DNA from: Globodera rostochiensis
Lineage: Eukaryota > Nematoda > Chromadorea > Rhabditida > Heteroderidae
Direction: 5' to 3'
DNA length: 64,000 nt
NCBI GenBank assembly: GCA_018350325.1
Contig: JAEVLN010000047.1
Coordinates: 186,001 to 250,000 of the forward strand
Shown here: positions 36,860 through 47,588 of the stretch, piece after piece
How positions within the stretch are numbered: position 1 is the first letter of the stretch
Layout of the letters: the number at the start of each line of letters is the position of its first letter
Position numbers and translations under genes: made by a program
The notes under the pieces: generated by a model
What the model was told of the DNA's origin: nothing
Database searches by the model: none
What the model saw: the letters and a program-made list of their open reading frames with translations, nothing else

Positions 36860-37083
36860 ATTTTTAAATATTCGCCCGGTATTCGGATTTTTTCCAAAAT
36901 CCGGGCTAAAGCCCGGTATTCGCCCGGCAAAGCCCGCCCGGAGGAAAAACCAAAAAATATTCGCCCGGCAAAGCCCGCCCGGACAAAAAATCAAAAAAAG
37001 CCCGCCCGGAAAAGCCCGCCCGGCCACTTTCGGGTTGCCCGGAAAAAAGCCCGCCCGGCCCCAACCCGATTATCCGAACCCTA
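36860..37083 (-). mobile_element. hAT terminus with GCCCGCCCGG array
   Basis: Read on the minus strand from 37083: TAGGGTTCGGATAATCGGG, then repeated CCGGGCGGGC units separated by A/T-rich spacers. This is the 3' end of the element holding the transposase remnant upstream. The flanking octamer GTGCTGGC would be one target-site copy. No matching 5' tip could be found between 31.5 and 36.1 kb. Confidence 0.65.
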
Positions 37084-37837
37084 GTGCTGGCATTGTGAGG
37101 CCTTCGAAGCGAGGGTTAACCCTGGTTAAATTAATTATAATTGTAACAAAATCAATTAGTTGCTAAATTTACGTCTAATAAAAATTAATATGCGCAAATC
37201 ATAAATTGGTTAATATAAATGCGAAATTAATTCATTTGCATTTATACATTGAAAGACAGCCAAAAATTAAAAAAAATAACACTTAAATTATTTAGTAATA
37301 AATGCCAACTTTTTCTAAAAAAACATTTTTTAATAAAAAATTTTAGTTAAGTTGGCAGTATTATCTTAACAGGAAAAACCGAATGCGAACTTCTTGACGT
37401 ATAAAAGCTGAACCTATCTACAGGTTATAAAATCAAAATTACAAAATATGATTTGTTGGTTTTGACTAAAACATTTAATACTATATACTATTAAGAAACA
37501 AGCTTACATTGTTAGTCTTATGTAATTTAATCAGAAGAAAAATTTTATTTTAATTCAAGTAAGCAATAATCATTTAAAATTAAGAAAATTTATTAAATTT
37601 GATTACAGAAATATTTTTGACGGAAGATTGACGCGCATTAACAAAATTTGAATAAACCATTTAATTCTACGATTTTACATTACCCCTTGAGACTGCGGGT
37701 GACGAATGGTTTGCGTTGATAAAATTACACCTAAATAATTTTGTGACCCAAAATAAATAACAAAAAGCGAAGATTCTAAATAATGAAAACGTTTATACGA
37801 AATACAATATTTAATTAACAATTTAAAGAAAACTTAA
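37084..37837. other. AT-rich stretch, nothing recognised
   Basis: A short patch at 37680-37730 has an open frame (..LETAGDEWFALIK..) without splice support. Confidence 0.4.
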
Positions 37838-37881
37838 ATGGCTGCTGTTGGAATCCGGAAAACCCTACGAAATCCAAACCG
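37838..37881 (+). other. Possible first coding exon
   Basis: ATG with A at -3 and G at +4, then MAAVGIRKTLRNPN and a donor-like GTAGGT at 37882. 44 bp, ending in phase 2. Other frames are open too. No partner exon was identified. Confidence 0.25.
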
Positions 37882-38108
37882 GTAGGTGGCATCTAAAAAT
37901 TAATTCTAATTACAATATATTAAATAAAAATTTTTCGCCCCTTTTACTCCACTGATTACAAATTCGTCAATATAAAATAAAATTAATAATTTACCTAATG
38001 TGGTTGTTGATATATCTGCTATTGTGTATTAAATTTTTATATCATTTTGTTGAATCATCTGCAATCGTGCTTTTCTCATTTTAAAATAATTGACGTGTAC
38101 TGACTGAA

Positions 38109-38192
38109 TGATGCTTCCTTGAGGTTGTAGTATTCATGCCTCTTTTCTTCTGGCAGAATCACCGGTTCGAATCCGCGGCTTATTTTTTTTTG
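38109..38192 (+). tRNA. tRNA-like pseudogene or SINE head
   Basis: GGTTCGAATCC at 38164-38174 is a perfect internal B box, and a run of nine T (38183-38191) nine bases later would serve as a Pol III terminator. Upstream, TGCC..GGCA could be an anticodon-like stem, but the loop is too long, the D-arm/A box is missing, and the acceptor ends do not pair. A truncated tRNA copy or a tRNA-derived SINE end fits better than a working tRNA. Confidence 0.32.
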
Positions 38193-38390
38193 TTTTAATT
38201 TACATATTTGTGTTGTTTGACAAACATACTCAGCATTATCAATTAATTGAGGGATCTATGCAATGACACTTCAAACTAAAATTAAATTAGTACTATACTA
38301 AAAAATAGAAAATATATTTTAAGAATGTAGTTGACTAATAGTTAAAATTATTGTATTTCATTGTGTGGCACGTATTGCACTTTTTAAATA

Positions 38391-38540
38391 AATCTCTTTC
38401 CATTTAAAGATAAATTTTATCAATGATTATCCATCCGAATCAGTGTTGTGGAACTCCGTCCGGGTGGAGACGTTATCCATCTGTCGTTCTTCAGTCTCAG
38501 ATGAACGTTTAATCGATACCTTTAGTTACTTCGCTTAATT
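38391..38540. other. Exon-like island open on both strands
   Basis: The minus strand (38427-38525) gives 32 codons to a TAA with a polar, acidic end (SIKRSSETEERQMDNVSTR.., TDSDG), like a C-terminal tail. The plus strand (about 38391-38539) is open for about 50 codons (..ESVLWNSVRVETLSICRSS..). The acceptor on the minus side is weak. I favour the minus reading slightly. Confidence 0.28.
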
Positions 38541-38636
38541 TTAATTTTTCAAAATTTATTTAATTGGCAAAAACAATAACTATTAAAATTGCGAATTTTA
38601 ATTTTTCAAAATTTATTTAATTGGCAATAACAATAA
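38537..38636 (+). repeat. Tandem duplication, 57-bp period
   Basis: A 43-bp block starting AATTTTAATTTTTC at 38537 recurs at 38594 with one mismatch; a spacer of 14 bp lies between. Confidence 0.85.
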
Positions 38637-38844
38637 GCAAAAATCTCGCCATTTCACTTCAAAGATATTAGGTTTTCATATTTGTATCTAATTTTTTTGA
38701 CCTGCACATTCCACATTAAATTAAGACTTTAAAAAGTATTTTTATTTAATCCTATATTATTCTTCAAATTTGATACCGAAAATTATTTTTATTTTAGTTA
38801 ATTATTGTTTGTTATAATATTATTTTATCATTGGAATATTTTTA

Positions 38845-39024
38845 ATGCATTTTATATTTTTGTTTTATGTTTTGTTGTACATTAAATTTACAAAAAGCGG
38901 GTCCAAGTCGGTCATATCTAAATTCACAATGATCGATGTCCACGTGATGTCAAAGCCGGAAAATTTTTTATCGCCGTTACTTTTTGAATGCTTTTCACAC
39001 CCCAAAACAAATTTTTATATTTAA
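38845..39024 (+). other. 59-codon ORF over an island, minus strand also open
   Basis: The plus reading starts ATG with a hydrophobic run (HFIFLFYVLLYI), then SGSKSVISKFTMIDVHV.., to a TAA. The minus reading over the same core (about 38895-38990) gives ..SGFDITWTSIIVNLDMTD.. and meets GTAAAT, a possible donor. Both are plausible and neither is recognised. Confidence 0.28.
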
Positions 39025-40114
39025 TAATTTTTTATATCAATTTTTTAATATTTAAAAATGCATTATGCCCATTTTTATTATTTCTAGAATAAATATTATT
39101 TGTGTATGTCAGCTTCAAGAAATACATTTCTTATATAAAATCTTAGGTTTTAAAGATATAAAAATATCTTTATTTTTTCATCAATAAAATATAAATTGCC
39201 AAATTAAACATTCTTCGATAATAAATAAATTTATAATTTAAATTGGCTACGTATTAAGAAATCGGTAGTTTACTTCCCAAATTCTTTTGTTTACGAAATC
39301 TAATTAAAACGATTCAGTTCCGCTACTTTTGATGCGTCTTTTCATTCTTGCAAATATCCACAAGCTATTTCTGATTGGTTATTCAAATAGTCATCTCATT
39401 CTTAAAATATTTTTTCTATTTTTTAGTATAGAATAAGAAACATTTTTGTACTAATAAGATTTTTTAATAATTATTTCTCTTTTTTTTTTGTTATTTTAGC
39501 ATTTTATTTTTAAGTGATTTTATTTTAATTTTTTAGTTTGTATTTTATTCTTAATGTAAAAATCCTAGCAAATTTATTAATATTTAAATATACTGTATAC
39601 AATATAATTCCCGCTATAAATGCATGTTCTGGATAAAACAAAACAACGCATGTGCTGCCAGTAAGTTTGCATCATGTTCGATGACTGTCCATGGTGAACG
39701 AAATGTTTAGGTTCTCTCCCTTTTAATAATTTCAAATAAATGTTATTTTTATTTGTGGTTATAAATAGTGTTGTCGAATAATTAATGCTATTGATAAGCC
39801 ACATGTATGTTTTCGCTGTTTTTTGTTTATTAACTTTTATTAAACAATTATTTATTATTAGCTCTTTAGTTTTAATCATGTTCATTCATATTTAATATAT
39901 AATTTTTTAATTTACACATTGCGTCAAATTATTTTTAATCAGTTTTGTAATAATTTTTTTGCTATAATAGCACGACTCATTTCACCTTTTTAGCTTAATA
40001 ACAAGAGTAATTTTTTGCTGAGTATAGAAAGTCTTCATTTGAAGGCTAAAGTGATTAAAAATTTGTGAATTTTATTTAATATTAAACCTTAATTGTAACT
40101 CTTTTTAATAGTAT
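39025..40114. other. AT-rich stretch, nothing recognised
   Basis: A 102-codon minus-strand frame at 39577-39885 is mainly K, N, I, T and Y; only 39640-39720 is G+C-richer. It has no known motif and is treated as chance or at best a remnant. Confidence 0.4.
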
Positions 40115-40291
40115 TTACAAGAATTTTCGTTTTATCTGATAGATAATGATAAATAATAAACTCCAATCATTAACGTGAGTACAAATATTCCTAATATAAA
40201 AAAACGGGTTTTCAAGGTTTGGCCAATATAGTGCTACACCACACGGTTCAGCCTCTAGACGCCCATTTGAGTGAAAAGTGCCTTTGTCCAT
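40115..40291 (-). other. 58-codon ORF with a G+C-rich start
   Basis: ATG at 40291 gives MDKGTFHSNGRLEAEPCG.. over the G+C-richer half (about 40215-40291), then an A/T-rich half to a TAA. A possible exon end lies where the composition changes. Plus-strand frames are partly open across the same patch. Not recognised. Confidence 0.27.
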
Positions 40292-41152
40292 AATCCCAAG
40301 ATATAGAATTTGTTAGTTCATTTACACATGAAGATTTAATTCCCGAGAATTTCAAAAATTCATTAGGTAATATCCCACCTTTTAAATGCAATTATACTTA
40401 ATTAGTTTATTCATCTTAATATAAATTTACAATACTTACGTTATAAATTAATTTTGTCATCGAATTATTTTGAAATTAAGAAATGTTTTTATCATATGTT
40501 TAATATTTTAATGTAACTTTTTTTCACATTTATTTTTACAATTTTTTCAAAAGCTTCTTTATTTCTTTTGTTGCTATCTCGCTTTATAGTTTAGTTCAAT
40601 TGCACGTTGGCAAATTGTTAGCACGCACTTTGTATTGCTTAAGTTTTTCTTATATTTCATGCGTACGAATTTTTATATAGATTAAACACAATCACATCTG
40701 TTTCGAACACTTTTAAATTTTTAACATAATATAACTAAATTATTATAGGTTAATTAATTGTAGATAGGGACTAGGTTTTTTTGTTTTATTTCTATATTAT
40801 CAGCACCATTAAACGCGAACGCATTTCAGCTGCAAGTATATTATTGGTCTTTGTTTTGAAATAGTTATTTATTTTTTTATTTTTTCTAAATATTTAGGTT
40901 GTTTTTTATTTTAGTTTTAACAGACCCAATTTGTTCTATTAATCCTTAAATTTTTTTTGTATTTTGGTCTAAGTTATTTCAGTGTCCAATTCGAATTTTA
41001 AGCATCTCTCAGCACGTTTGGATATACTTGTTGTATAAATCTGTTTACTCAAAGTGAAGCACCAATTAAAGAAAATTGTTTTTTTTCTTAAAGACTAACC
41101 AAATCACCTCCAGGAGTTGCTTGAGCCTTAAATATTATACTCAATCCAAAGC
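40292..41152. other. AT-rich stretch, nothing recognised
   Basis: T-rich plus strand; its open frames are phenylalanine/leucine-rich by composition. Confidence 0.45.
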
Positions 41153-41284
41153 ATGAATAACTGCTGCAATAGGTGCTGTGCTGGCGTCCCCCTCCCCCCG
41201 CGCCCGAAAAGATTGATTTTTCCTTGCGGGGCGCAAAGCATTCGCTCTTAACAATTTTGTGGCCAATTGGTCGTGTTGTCCTAG
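41153..41284. other. C-rich/G-rich island, strong strand asymmetry
   Basis: The plus strand has CCCCCTCCCCCCGCGCCCG, so the minus strand has three long G runs. A 33-codon plus ORF starts at the ATG at 41153 (NNCCNRCCAGVPLPP..). The minus strand is open for about 73 codons through the same island. It could be an exon, a promoter-like G+C patch, or a G-rich structured site. Confidence 0.3.
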
Positions 41285-43631
41285 TTTTATTTTTTAAATT
41301 AAAAGTTATGGTCTAAAAACAACACACAAAAAGTTTATTAAAGAGGGTTTAAAGTTGAATATCCCTGAAAATGAAATGTATCCATAAAAAGTAAAACCAA
41401 ATAATTATATAACTAATATAATTTTTTGAAAAGGTGGAAAAACATTATCATATGCTACAATTACCACTGTGATTTATTTAATTAAAGATTGAAATATATT
41501 AACTGTGACAGTTCAGGTAAACACATAATGTATGAAAATTTCGTTTCAAAAATAATATCACTGAGGAAAGACGATTAATTCAGTACAAAAAAATATTACA
41601 ATAACTAAAATGTTGATCCCAATCAATCGGCTGTCTTATGTGTAACAATAAATATTTATGCCAAAAGGTGTACTAATAAGAATGATGCATCAATAAAATC
41701 TTATAACAATATTAGAAAAACATTTTTAATAATAAAAATGAAGGCAAGTTACAACTTGATAAATATTGAACAACATTAAGCAATTAAATTTAAGTTATTT
41801 TTCAACCAAAAATTACCTGAACAATAAGAAAGCTTACAAATTAGCACGCAGGCCAGTGCGTGAGTCGGTGCAAATATTCATTATTGTGTAAAGTATTTTA
41901 TTAAAATAAATCTATAACCACAGTTTTAAGTCTTATTGAATTATAAATTGTTATTGTTTTTGTTTTGATATTTTAGTTTTTATACGTGCACTCTAACAAA
42001 ACGCATTAAATATTGTTTACTTTTAAAAATAAAGATACTATTTTACATTTTTATGATAATGATTATACCTTTTGCAAACTCAAAATTTGAATTTATTTTA
42101 AAAAATTTTTAAGATTTACTTTTAATTTTTGTTTTATGCTTTGCCGAACCGCCGTCAAATAATTGGAGTCTGTTGATGTATTGACAATATCTCATAAAAT
42201 GTTGAATATATGATGTCAAAAATTTTGTATTGCTATTGCAAGACATTCTTATTCATTTTACAATTTATTTTTTAAATATTTGCCATAGGACTACTTTTTG
42301 TTCTTTTCCATAACGAAGTAAAATTTGTACTTAATATATTTAAAATAATATCAAATGCTAAATATTTTAATAAGAAACGGTTAATTTGAGTAACTTTGAA
42401 TGATTTCTATTGATAGGTAGGTATTATAAAGGATAAACGAGAAAGAAAATGTGTTAACTTGTTTAAAGTTCATTTCAATAAACAAATAAATTAATATAAT
42501 ATTTTAGTAAGATAAATTTAGTAATAGTATAGAAGTATTTTTATTTATTTTATCATTTTCCTTATTTTTGAGTTTTAATTTTATGCTGAACAGACTCTTG
42601 ATTTTCCCTCCACGCTTTGATAATCATTCAGGTCTGAACTTTAATATTTAAAATTTGTTTTTTGCATTAATTGCCGCTTTTTACTTTAAATTGTTGTCTA
42701 ACAACTTTAATATTTTTAATACCTTTTTAATTAATTTTTTTCGCAGTTGGAAGTAGATTCTCGATAATATCCGTTGCTTTTATACTTTTAAAATATAAAT
42801 TTTCGGCCATAGTTAAACAATGCTAATTTTTCGTGATCGTCTTCGGCCTGAGGCAGCCTTACATTTGCGCTATCAAATAAAATTTATGTCTTTTAATACG
42901 TTACTCTATAATTCTTGCTTTTTTATTGTACTAAATTTAATTATATTTTTTAATGCTTTTATTTTTAATGAATTATTTTTTTGTTACTATTTTTAATTAG
43001 TCAACCATATAATTTTGGTACACCTTTTTTCCGTATGTTATATGTGATTTAAAATGTTAATACTTTTTGTTGTCTTTCTGTTATTTTCTTTTTAAATAAA
43101 TTTTAAATAATTTTTTGGTGTTGTTAATTTGCTTCAAAGTCAGAAGGAATCCAGACTTAGAAAAAATGATAATTTGAGAAAGCACATTTTTAAATATATG
43201 CCAACACCCAATAAGAGCTAAAAAATCTTTTACAAATGTTTTAGAATTAAAAACAAAGATGATAAAAGGTAAAACACTGAATTTTTTGCAACAGTTAAAC
43301 TAAAATAAATAATTTTTTGATTCAACAACAATAGTTTATTTAAATATATTTTTAAAAAATAATTAGTGAAGCATAAAATAAAATTCACTATTAATTAAAT
43401 AACATTTAATTTCTAATTACAAATTTTAACATAATAAACGAATGCTATATATTCAAAAAAATATTTTTAATTGAATTTTATCGTAAAGTAACAATTCTAA
43501 ACCAAAAAAAAAACAAAAATTCTTTCATATCTAACAAAAATATTTAAACTAAAAAATGTGGCAATAATATTGATTATTGTATACTATTAATATTAAATTT
43601 TATCTTTAGAAATAATCAACGTTAAATATAA
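41285..43631. other. AT-rich stretch with weak patches
   Basis: 41845-41875 (GCACGCAGGCCAGTGCGTG) is a small self-complementary patch. ATG 42820 opens 58 codons (MLIFRDRLRPEAALHLRYQ..) that start G+C-rich and become F/N/L-rich. Neither is convincing. Confidence 0.35.
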
Positions 43632-43847
43632 TCAGAAAACAATAATGTAAAATATTAAATTCGTGCTAAAGAGGCAAACAAATCCGGCCCATTTTATAAC
43701 AGAATCACGATTCCAGTGGTCTAAAAAGCTAAGAGTTCTCATCAAAACTGACTGAACTGTGGGTCGAACAATTTTGGGTAAATTAGGTAAATCCAAAATT
43801 TTTTTTTGTTTTCTTAAACAATTTGGCAAAATACAAGAAATAAACAT
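43632..43847 (-). other. 71-codon ORF, possible exon
   Basis: The central part (about 43680-43800) has raised G+C and reads ..VRPTVQSVLMRTLSFLDHW.., with fewer A/T-only codons than neighbouring frames. An adjoining plus-strand patch at 43870-43945 has two open frames. No family is recognised. Confidence 0.3.
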
Positions 43848-45894
43848 AAATATTTTAATCTAAACTGATTCCTTGGCCTGGTTATTCAACGAGATCAATT
43901 TGGGCATTAAAGGAGGCATTCGCGATCCAAACGGAACCCGATAATTTATTTTATTTTTGATCAAAATGAAGTCAAACGCATAAATTATAGCATTTATTCA
44001 AGACCTAAGTCTTAGATTACATATTATCTAAAATCTTTAAAATATTAATATCACACAGGAAAAAATATTCTAATGATCCAGCGTTAATGATCGTGGTATA
44101 ATTAAAAATATTTTATTTTTAAATAGATTTAACAATAATGAGACGACGCCAAGTGTTAGGTTAGAAAATTATAAAATAAATATGAATGAATATGATTAAA
44201 AAACTAAATGCAGAAAATGATAGCATTAAATTATGTATAAAAAATGAGGAATAAAACCAGATATATTTAATCATTTACTCATCCTCAAGCCAATACAAAA
44301 AAAATGATTTTGAATCGTGATTTGTTAATGCAACATAAAATAAATCAGAAACAACCCCAAATTTTTGTAAAAGCGCAGTGCAAAAAAAGACGATATGGAG
44401 AGTTGCGGACCATTTTTATTAAATAACCCTATAAAAAATATTAATAATAATAATTAAGTATAACTAAAAAACTAAACATATCTATAAAATTAATTAGCTT
44501 CTGCATGATTCGCTCATACAACAAGCAATGGCAACATCTGGTTTAAAAGAATTTTGAGGCATCTAAATTGAGCAACTTAACGATTAATAGAACTTATTTA
44601 AGACATTTTTCAAAGAATTATTTTAAAACTAGCGAAATATGGCAAGGCTTTCCGAAGCCGAATAAAAACAACCTACACCGCCAGGCGAGGGGTTATTAGC
44701 ATTCTGATAAAAAAACAAAATAAAAACAACAAAAATTCTATTAATGTGTCAAATTTAACATTCAAATTAAGCATTATAATCTTATAAAATAATAACCTTT
44801 GTATGGAATCTTATATACGTATATAAAAGCAAACCCTAGCGATTCATTTAAAATAGAAGTGCTTGCCTAATAGACATCAAGCAATTGTTCATAATATAAT
44901 CCAAAACTAAGAAAAAAACTAATTATACTGATAAAATTTTTCAAAACTAGTTTAATTCAAAAATACTAATTTTACAAAATAAAAATAAAAATTTATTTTT
45001 AATAAAATTGTTTAATGTTTACGCAATTAGAATGAACAAAAACTTTAAATTATAAGGAAGTTCAGAGACGCAAAATGAAAAACAAAAAATTGTAATTGAA
45101 AACCAATCAAATTATTTACGAAAATGTTAACAATATCTCGACACATTGTTTGGCATAATCCTTGAAAAATTTATGGCATGAACAAATAAAATGCGTATAT
45201 TTAAATTTTATTGCCCTAGAGTTAATCGAAAAATGATATTTCTTTTAACAGTTTATTAGAATTCATTCTAATAGATTTATTACATTTTTATGTAATTTCA
45301 TGGCGATTGTATATATAAAAGAGTTTACAACATTTTTTTGTTTTTGTTTTATTTAATGTAAAAATTGTATGGGATAAATAGAAATATTGAGTTTACAATT
45401 TGTTTAACAATCGCATATTTAATAGACTTCTTAGAATATTTTGTTTTATTACATAGTTAAGTTTAAATTATTGAATAAAAATTTGCCTCATATTTGATTA
45501 GAATTTTGTCTATCCTTCATATATTTTGTTTAAATTTTTTTAAAAAGTTTTTATGTCGTTATGCACCAACTAACCAAACCGACCGAGTTACGATTACATT
45601 AATTTTGTCATTTGTTTTCTGTTTTAAAATTAATGCGAGTTCGTGATTTAGAAATAAACCAAACGTGAAATTGATAAAACAATTTTAATCAGTTGGGGAG
45701 CCTGGATCAAAATATTAATTCCAAAACCACACGTGGTAATAGAAACTCCCGTGTATTTTAGCTTAAGTTGAATTGCAAATAAAAATTTTTTTAAGCTATA
45801 TTTTTTTCATAGTATTCTTTTATGTGAACCTAACTTTTCAGTTCAAGGGAAAATAAAAATTATATAAATATTAAAAAAGCTTTGAAGTTCTTAC
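43848..45894. other. AT-rich stretch with one island
   Basis: 44599-44788 (+) is open for about 62 codons with a core ..YGKAFRSRIKTTYTARRG... A short patch near 44495-44560 is open in three frames. A repeat copy starts at 45813 (listed). The remainder is featureless. Confidence 0.35.
45813..45865 (+). repeat. Short dispersed repeat, copy 1
   Basis: TATTCTTTTATGTGAA followed by AACTTTTCAGTTCAAGG, matching 54303-54350 with a few changes. Confidence 0.55.
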
Positions 45895-45977
45895 CTTAAT
45901 GTCAGTGTCGTCGAACAGAGCAGTCGCCTTGTTCTTGATGATGCTTCTGCTGACGGGCCTTTTGTTCAGTCGCATTT
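45895..45977 (-). CDS. Well-formed coding exon of unknown gene
   Basis: On the minus strand the AG-flanked acceptor (..CATTTATCAAAG) precedes AA-ATG CGA CTG, and 27 codons follow (MRLNKRPVSRSIIKNKATAL, then FDDTDIK) to AAG|GTAAGA, a textbook donor. Third positions are mostly G or C, unlike the flanks. The exon is 83 bp and ends in phase 0. The ATG could be the start codon or internal. The other frames close or have worse composition. I do not recognise the protein. The next exons should lie at lower coordinates on the minus strand, but none can be chosen among the islands there. Confidence 0.55.
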
Positions 45978-46130
45978 CTTTGATAAATGAATGATGTAAA
46001 AACTACAATTTTTGCAAAACAAAAGGGTCATTTTATGGGTTTTTCTCAAAAAAATTTTCGCCAGCTGTAGTATGGAAAAAGTAAAGAATTTTCGTGATAG
46101 CTGAACATATCGGCAAACAGTTTGAAAATT

Positions 46131-46210
46131 AATGTCGCCCCCTCTAATAATGCCACCACCTCTAATAATGTCGCCCTTTCTGAGGGGGTTGAAAAATAAT
46201 GTCGCCGGTG
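46131..46210 (+). repeat. Short array of AATGTCGCC units
   Basis: AATGTCGCC or AATGCCACC at 46131, 46149, 46167 and 46198, linked by CCTCTAAT-type spacers. It produces a repetitive stretch in the 113-codon minus-strand frame 45966-46307, which is therefore not taken as a gene. It may be the subterminal part of a mobile element. Confidence 0.6.
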
Positions 46211-46589
46211 GAATTAAAAGAGTATTTACGGTAACTAAAGTGTATAAAATAAAAGCCAAAACCGCATTATTAAAGAGCGTTCTTTTATGGAGCGATCCGT
46301 CTCGCAATGTAATAAAATATTTATATTAAAAGAAACAGAACCAAATAATAAATTTTTTTTTAAAAAATAATCAGTTCTGCAAGTTTATAAGTGATGACAT
46401 AAATGGGATTAAAATATCGGAGCCCTTCAATAGTAATCTATAAAAAATATAGACATTGAAAATTAAATATTTAAAAACGAGCTTCATTATTATCAATTAA
46501 AGTTCATTCAGCAGTTGTAAGCCCAATTAATTTTAAAGGCCAATCGGGAAAAAAGCAAAATTAAACTACAAAAATAAATTTGCATCCGC
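46211..46589. other. AT-rich stretch, nothing recognised
   Basis: No island, repeat or structure. Confidence 0.5.
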
Positions 46590-46750
46590 TGGCTAGGCGT
46601 CTCCTCGTGGCGTAAAGTGTAAGTAAACGAGGATTTGCAGCACGTAACGTGCCTCTGCCATGCTTTGCACCGTATAGCCGAGAAAATTTGATTCGGATCC
46701 CTGCTCAATGCTGGCGACAGCATAACGGTGTCATAACGCCGAGAAATCAT
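46590..46750 (-). other. G+C-rich island, all three minus frames open
   Basis: One of the most G+C-rich patches. One minus frame (80 codons, 46508-46750) begins MISRRYDTVMLSPALSRD... Another, after an acceptor-like GCTGTCGCCAG, reads IEQGSESNFLGYTVQSMAEA... If the exon at 45895-45977 is real, this could be its upstream exon, but the link is inference only. Confidence 0.33.
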
Positions 46751-47219
46751 AATAAAGAAATAAAGTTAATCAAGTGTTCTGTTGCCTATTATTATTAGAT
46801 AAAATTAGCAATTATTAAAGAATTAATGTAACCAGATTAGACCATAATCTAATGTAAAAATAACTCATACAAATTTTTTTAATGGAGACCTTCTAATTTA
46901 TCAATAAATAAAATGCAACTCTTTCTCTATAGCTTCCGCGGTAAAAAATGTTAGTGCAAAAAGTGGCAAGTCGCGCTACAAAATATAAAATGAAAGGGTT
47001 ATACTAACAAAAGTTTTAATTCAAAACCCTAAAAAATTATCAATATTAAATCTACTGCTTACAATTATTAGGTATTATTGTGCAAAATTAAATTTTAATT
47101 TTTAGTAAAACCAAATAAAATGAATTATCAAATAATAAATTTTTAAATAATTATTAAGAGAAAATTGATTATTTAAAATTACCATTTCATTTTCAATTTT
47201 TATCAAATTAAACGCATAA
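46751..47219. other. AT-rich stretch, nothing recognised
   Basis: No island, repeat or structure. Confidence 0.5.
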
Positions 47220-47588
47220 CACCAAAGAGATTTTAAGCAACACGAAAACCGTGACAAATACACCTTAACTCATTTTGACGGGGATTCACACATGGCTGTT
47301 TTTAATCGGTTAAGCCAAGAATAACTGATAATTAATTAATTATGTGGGTTGTATTCATACGGCACAGACGCTCACAGTATGCGACCTCATACACGCTGCC
47401 GCAGAAATACGAGCTTTAGAAATAAAAATATTAAAGATCCAAATAAATCAATAACTAATAACAATTGTTTTTCTTCATTATCTGCGATTAGATTTAAGTC
47501 ACGCCCACCAGCAAGAATAAATTCAGTTGGCCCCGAAATATTGCATTGTCAAAAGCAAAAATGCCGGCTTAAATCAAAATTAATTTAA
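47220..47588 (+). other. Cluster of open frames over G+C-richer patches
   Basis: 47220-47324 is open for 34 codons (..NRDKYTLTHFDGDSHMAV..) to a TAA. 47349-47588 is a 79-codon frame (..GTDAHSMRPHTRCRRNTSF..) with a second G+C patch at 47500-47575 that is open in another frame too. No splice borders or family. Confidence 0.27.

Noticed and set aside
38109..38192. Functional tRNA gene
   Set aside because: No A box, no pairing acceptor stem, and an oversized anticodon loop.
39577..39885. 102-codon minus-strand ORF
   Set aside because: Mostly A/T-coded residues; only a short part is G+C-richer and no motif is visible.
45966..46307. 113-codon minus-strand ORF, the longest in the window
   Set aside because: Part of it is translated from the AATGTCGCC repeat array and its end overlaps a better exon in another frame; length is near chance expectation.
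46585..46600. CCGCTGGC|TAGGCG as the missing 5' tip of the element ending at 37083
   Set aside because: Resembles the target octamer at 37084 but lies 9.5 kb on the wrong side and the tip match is poor.
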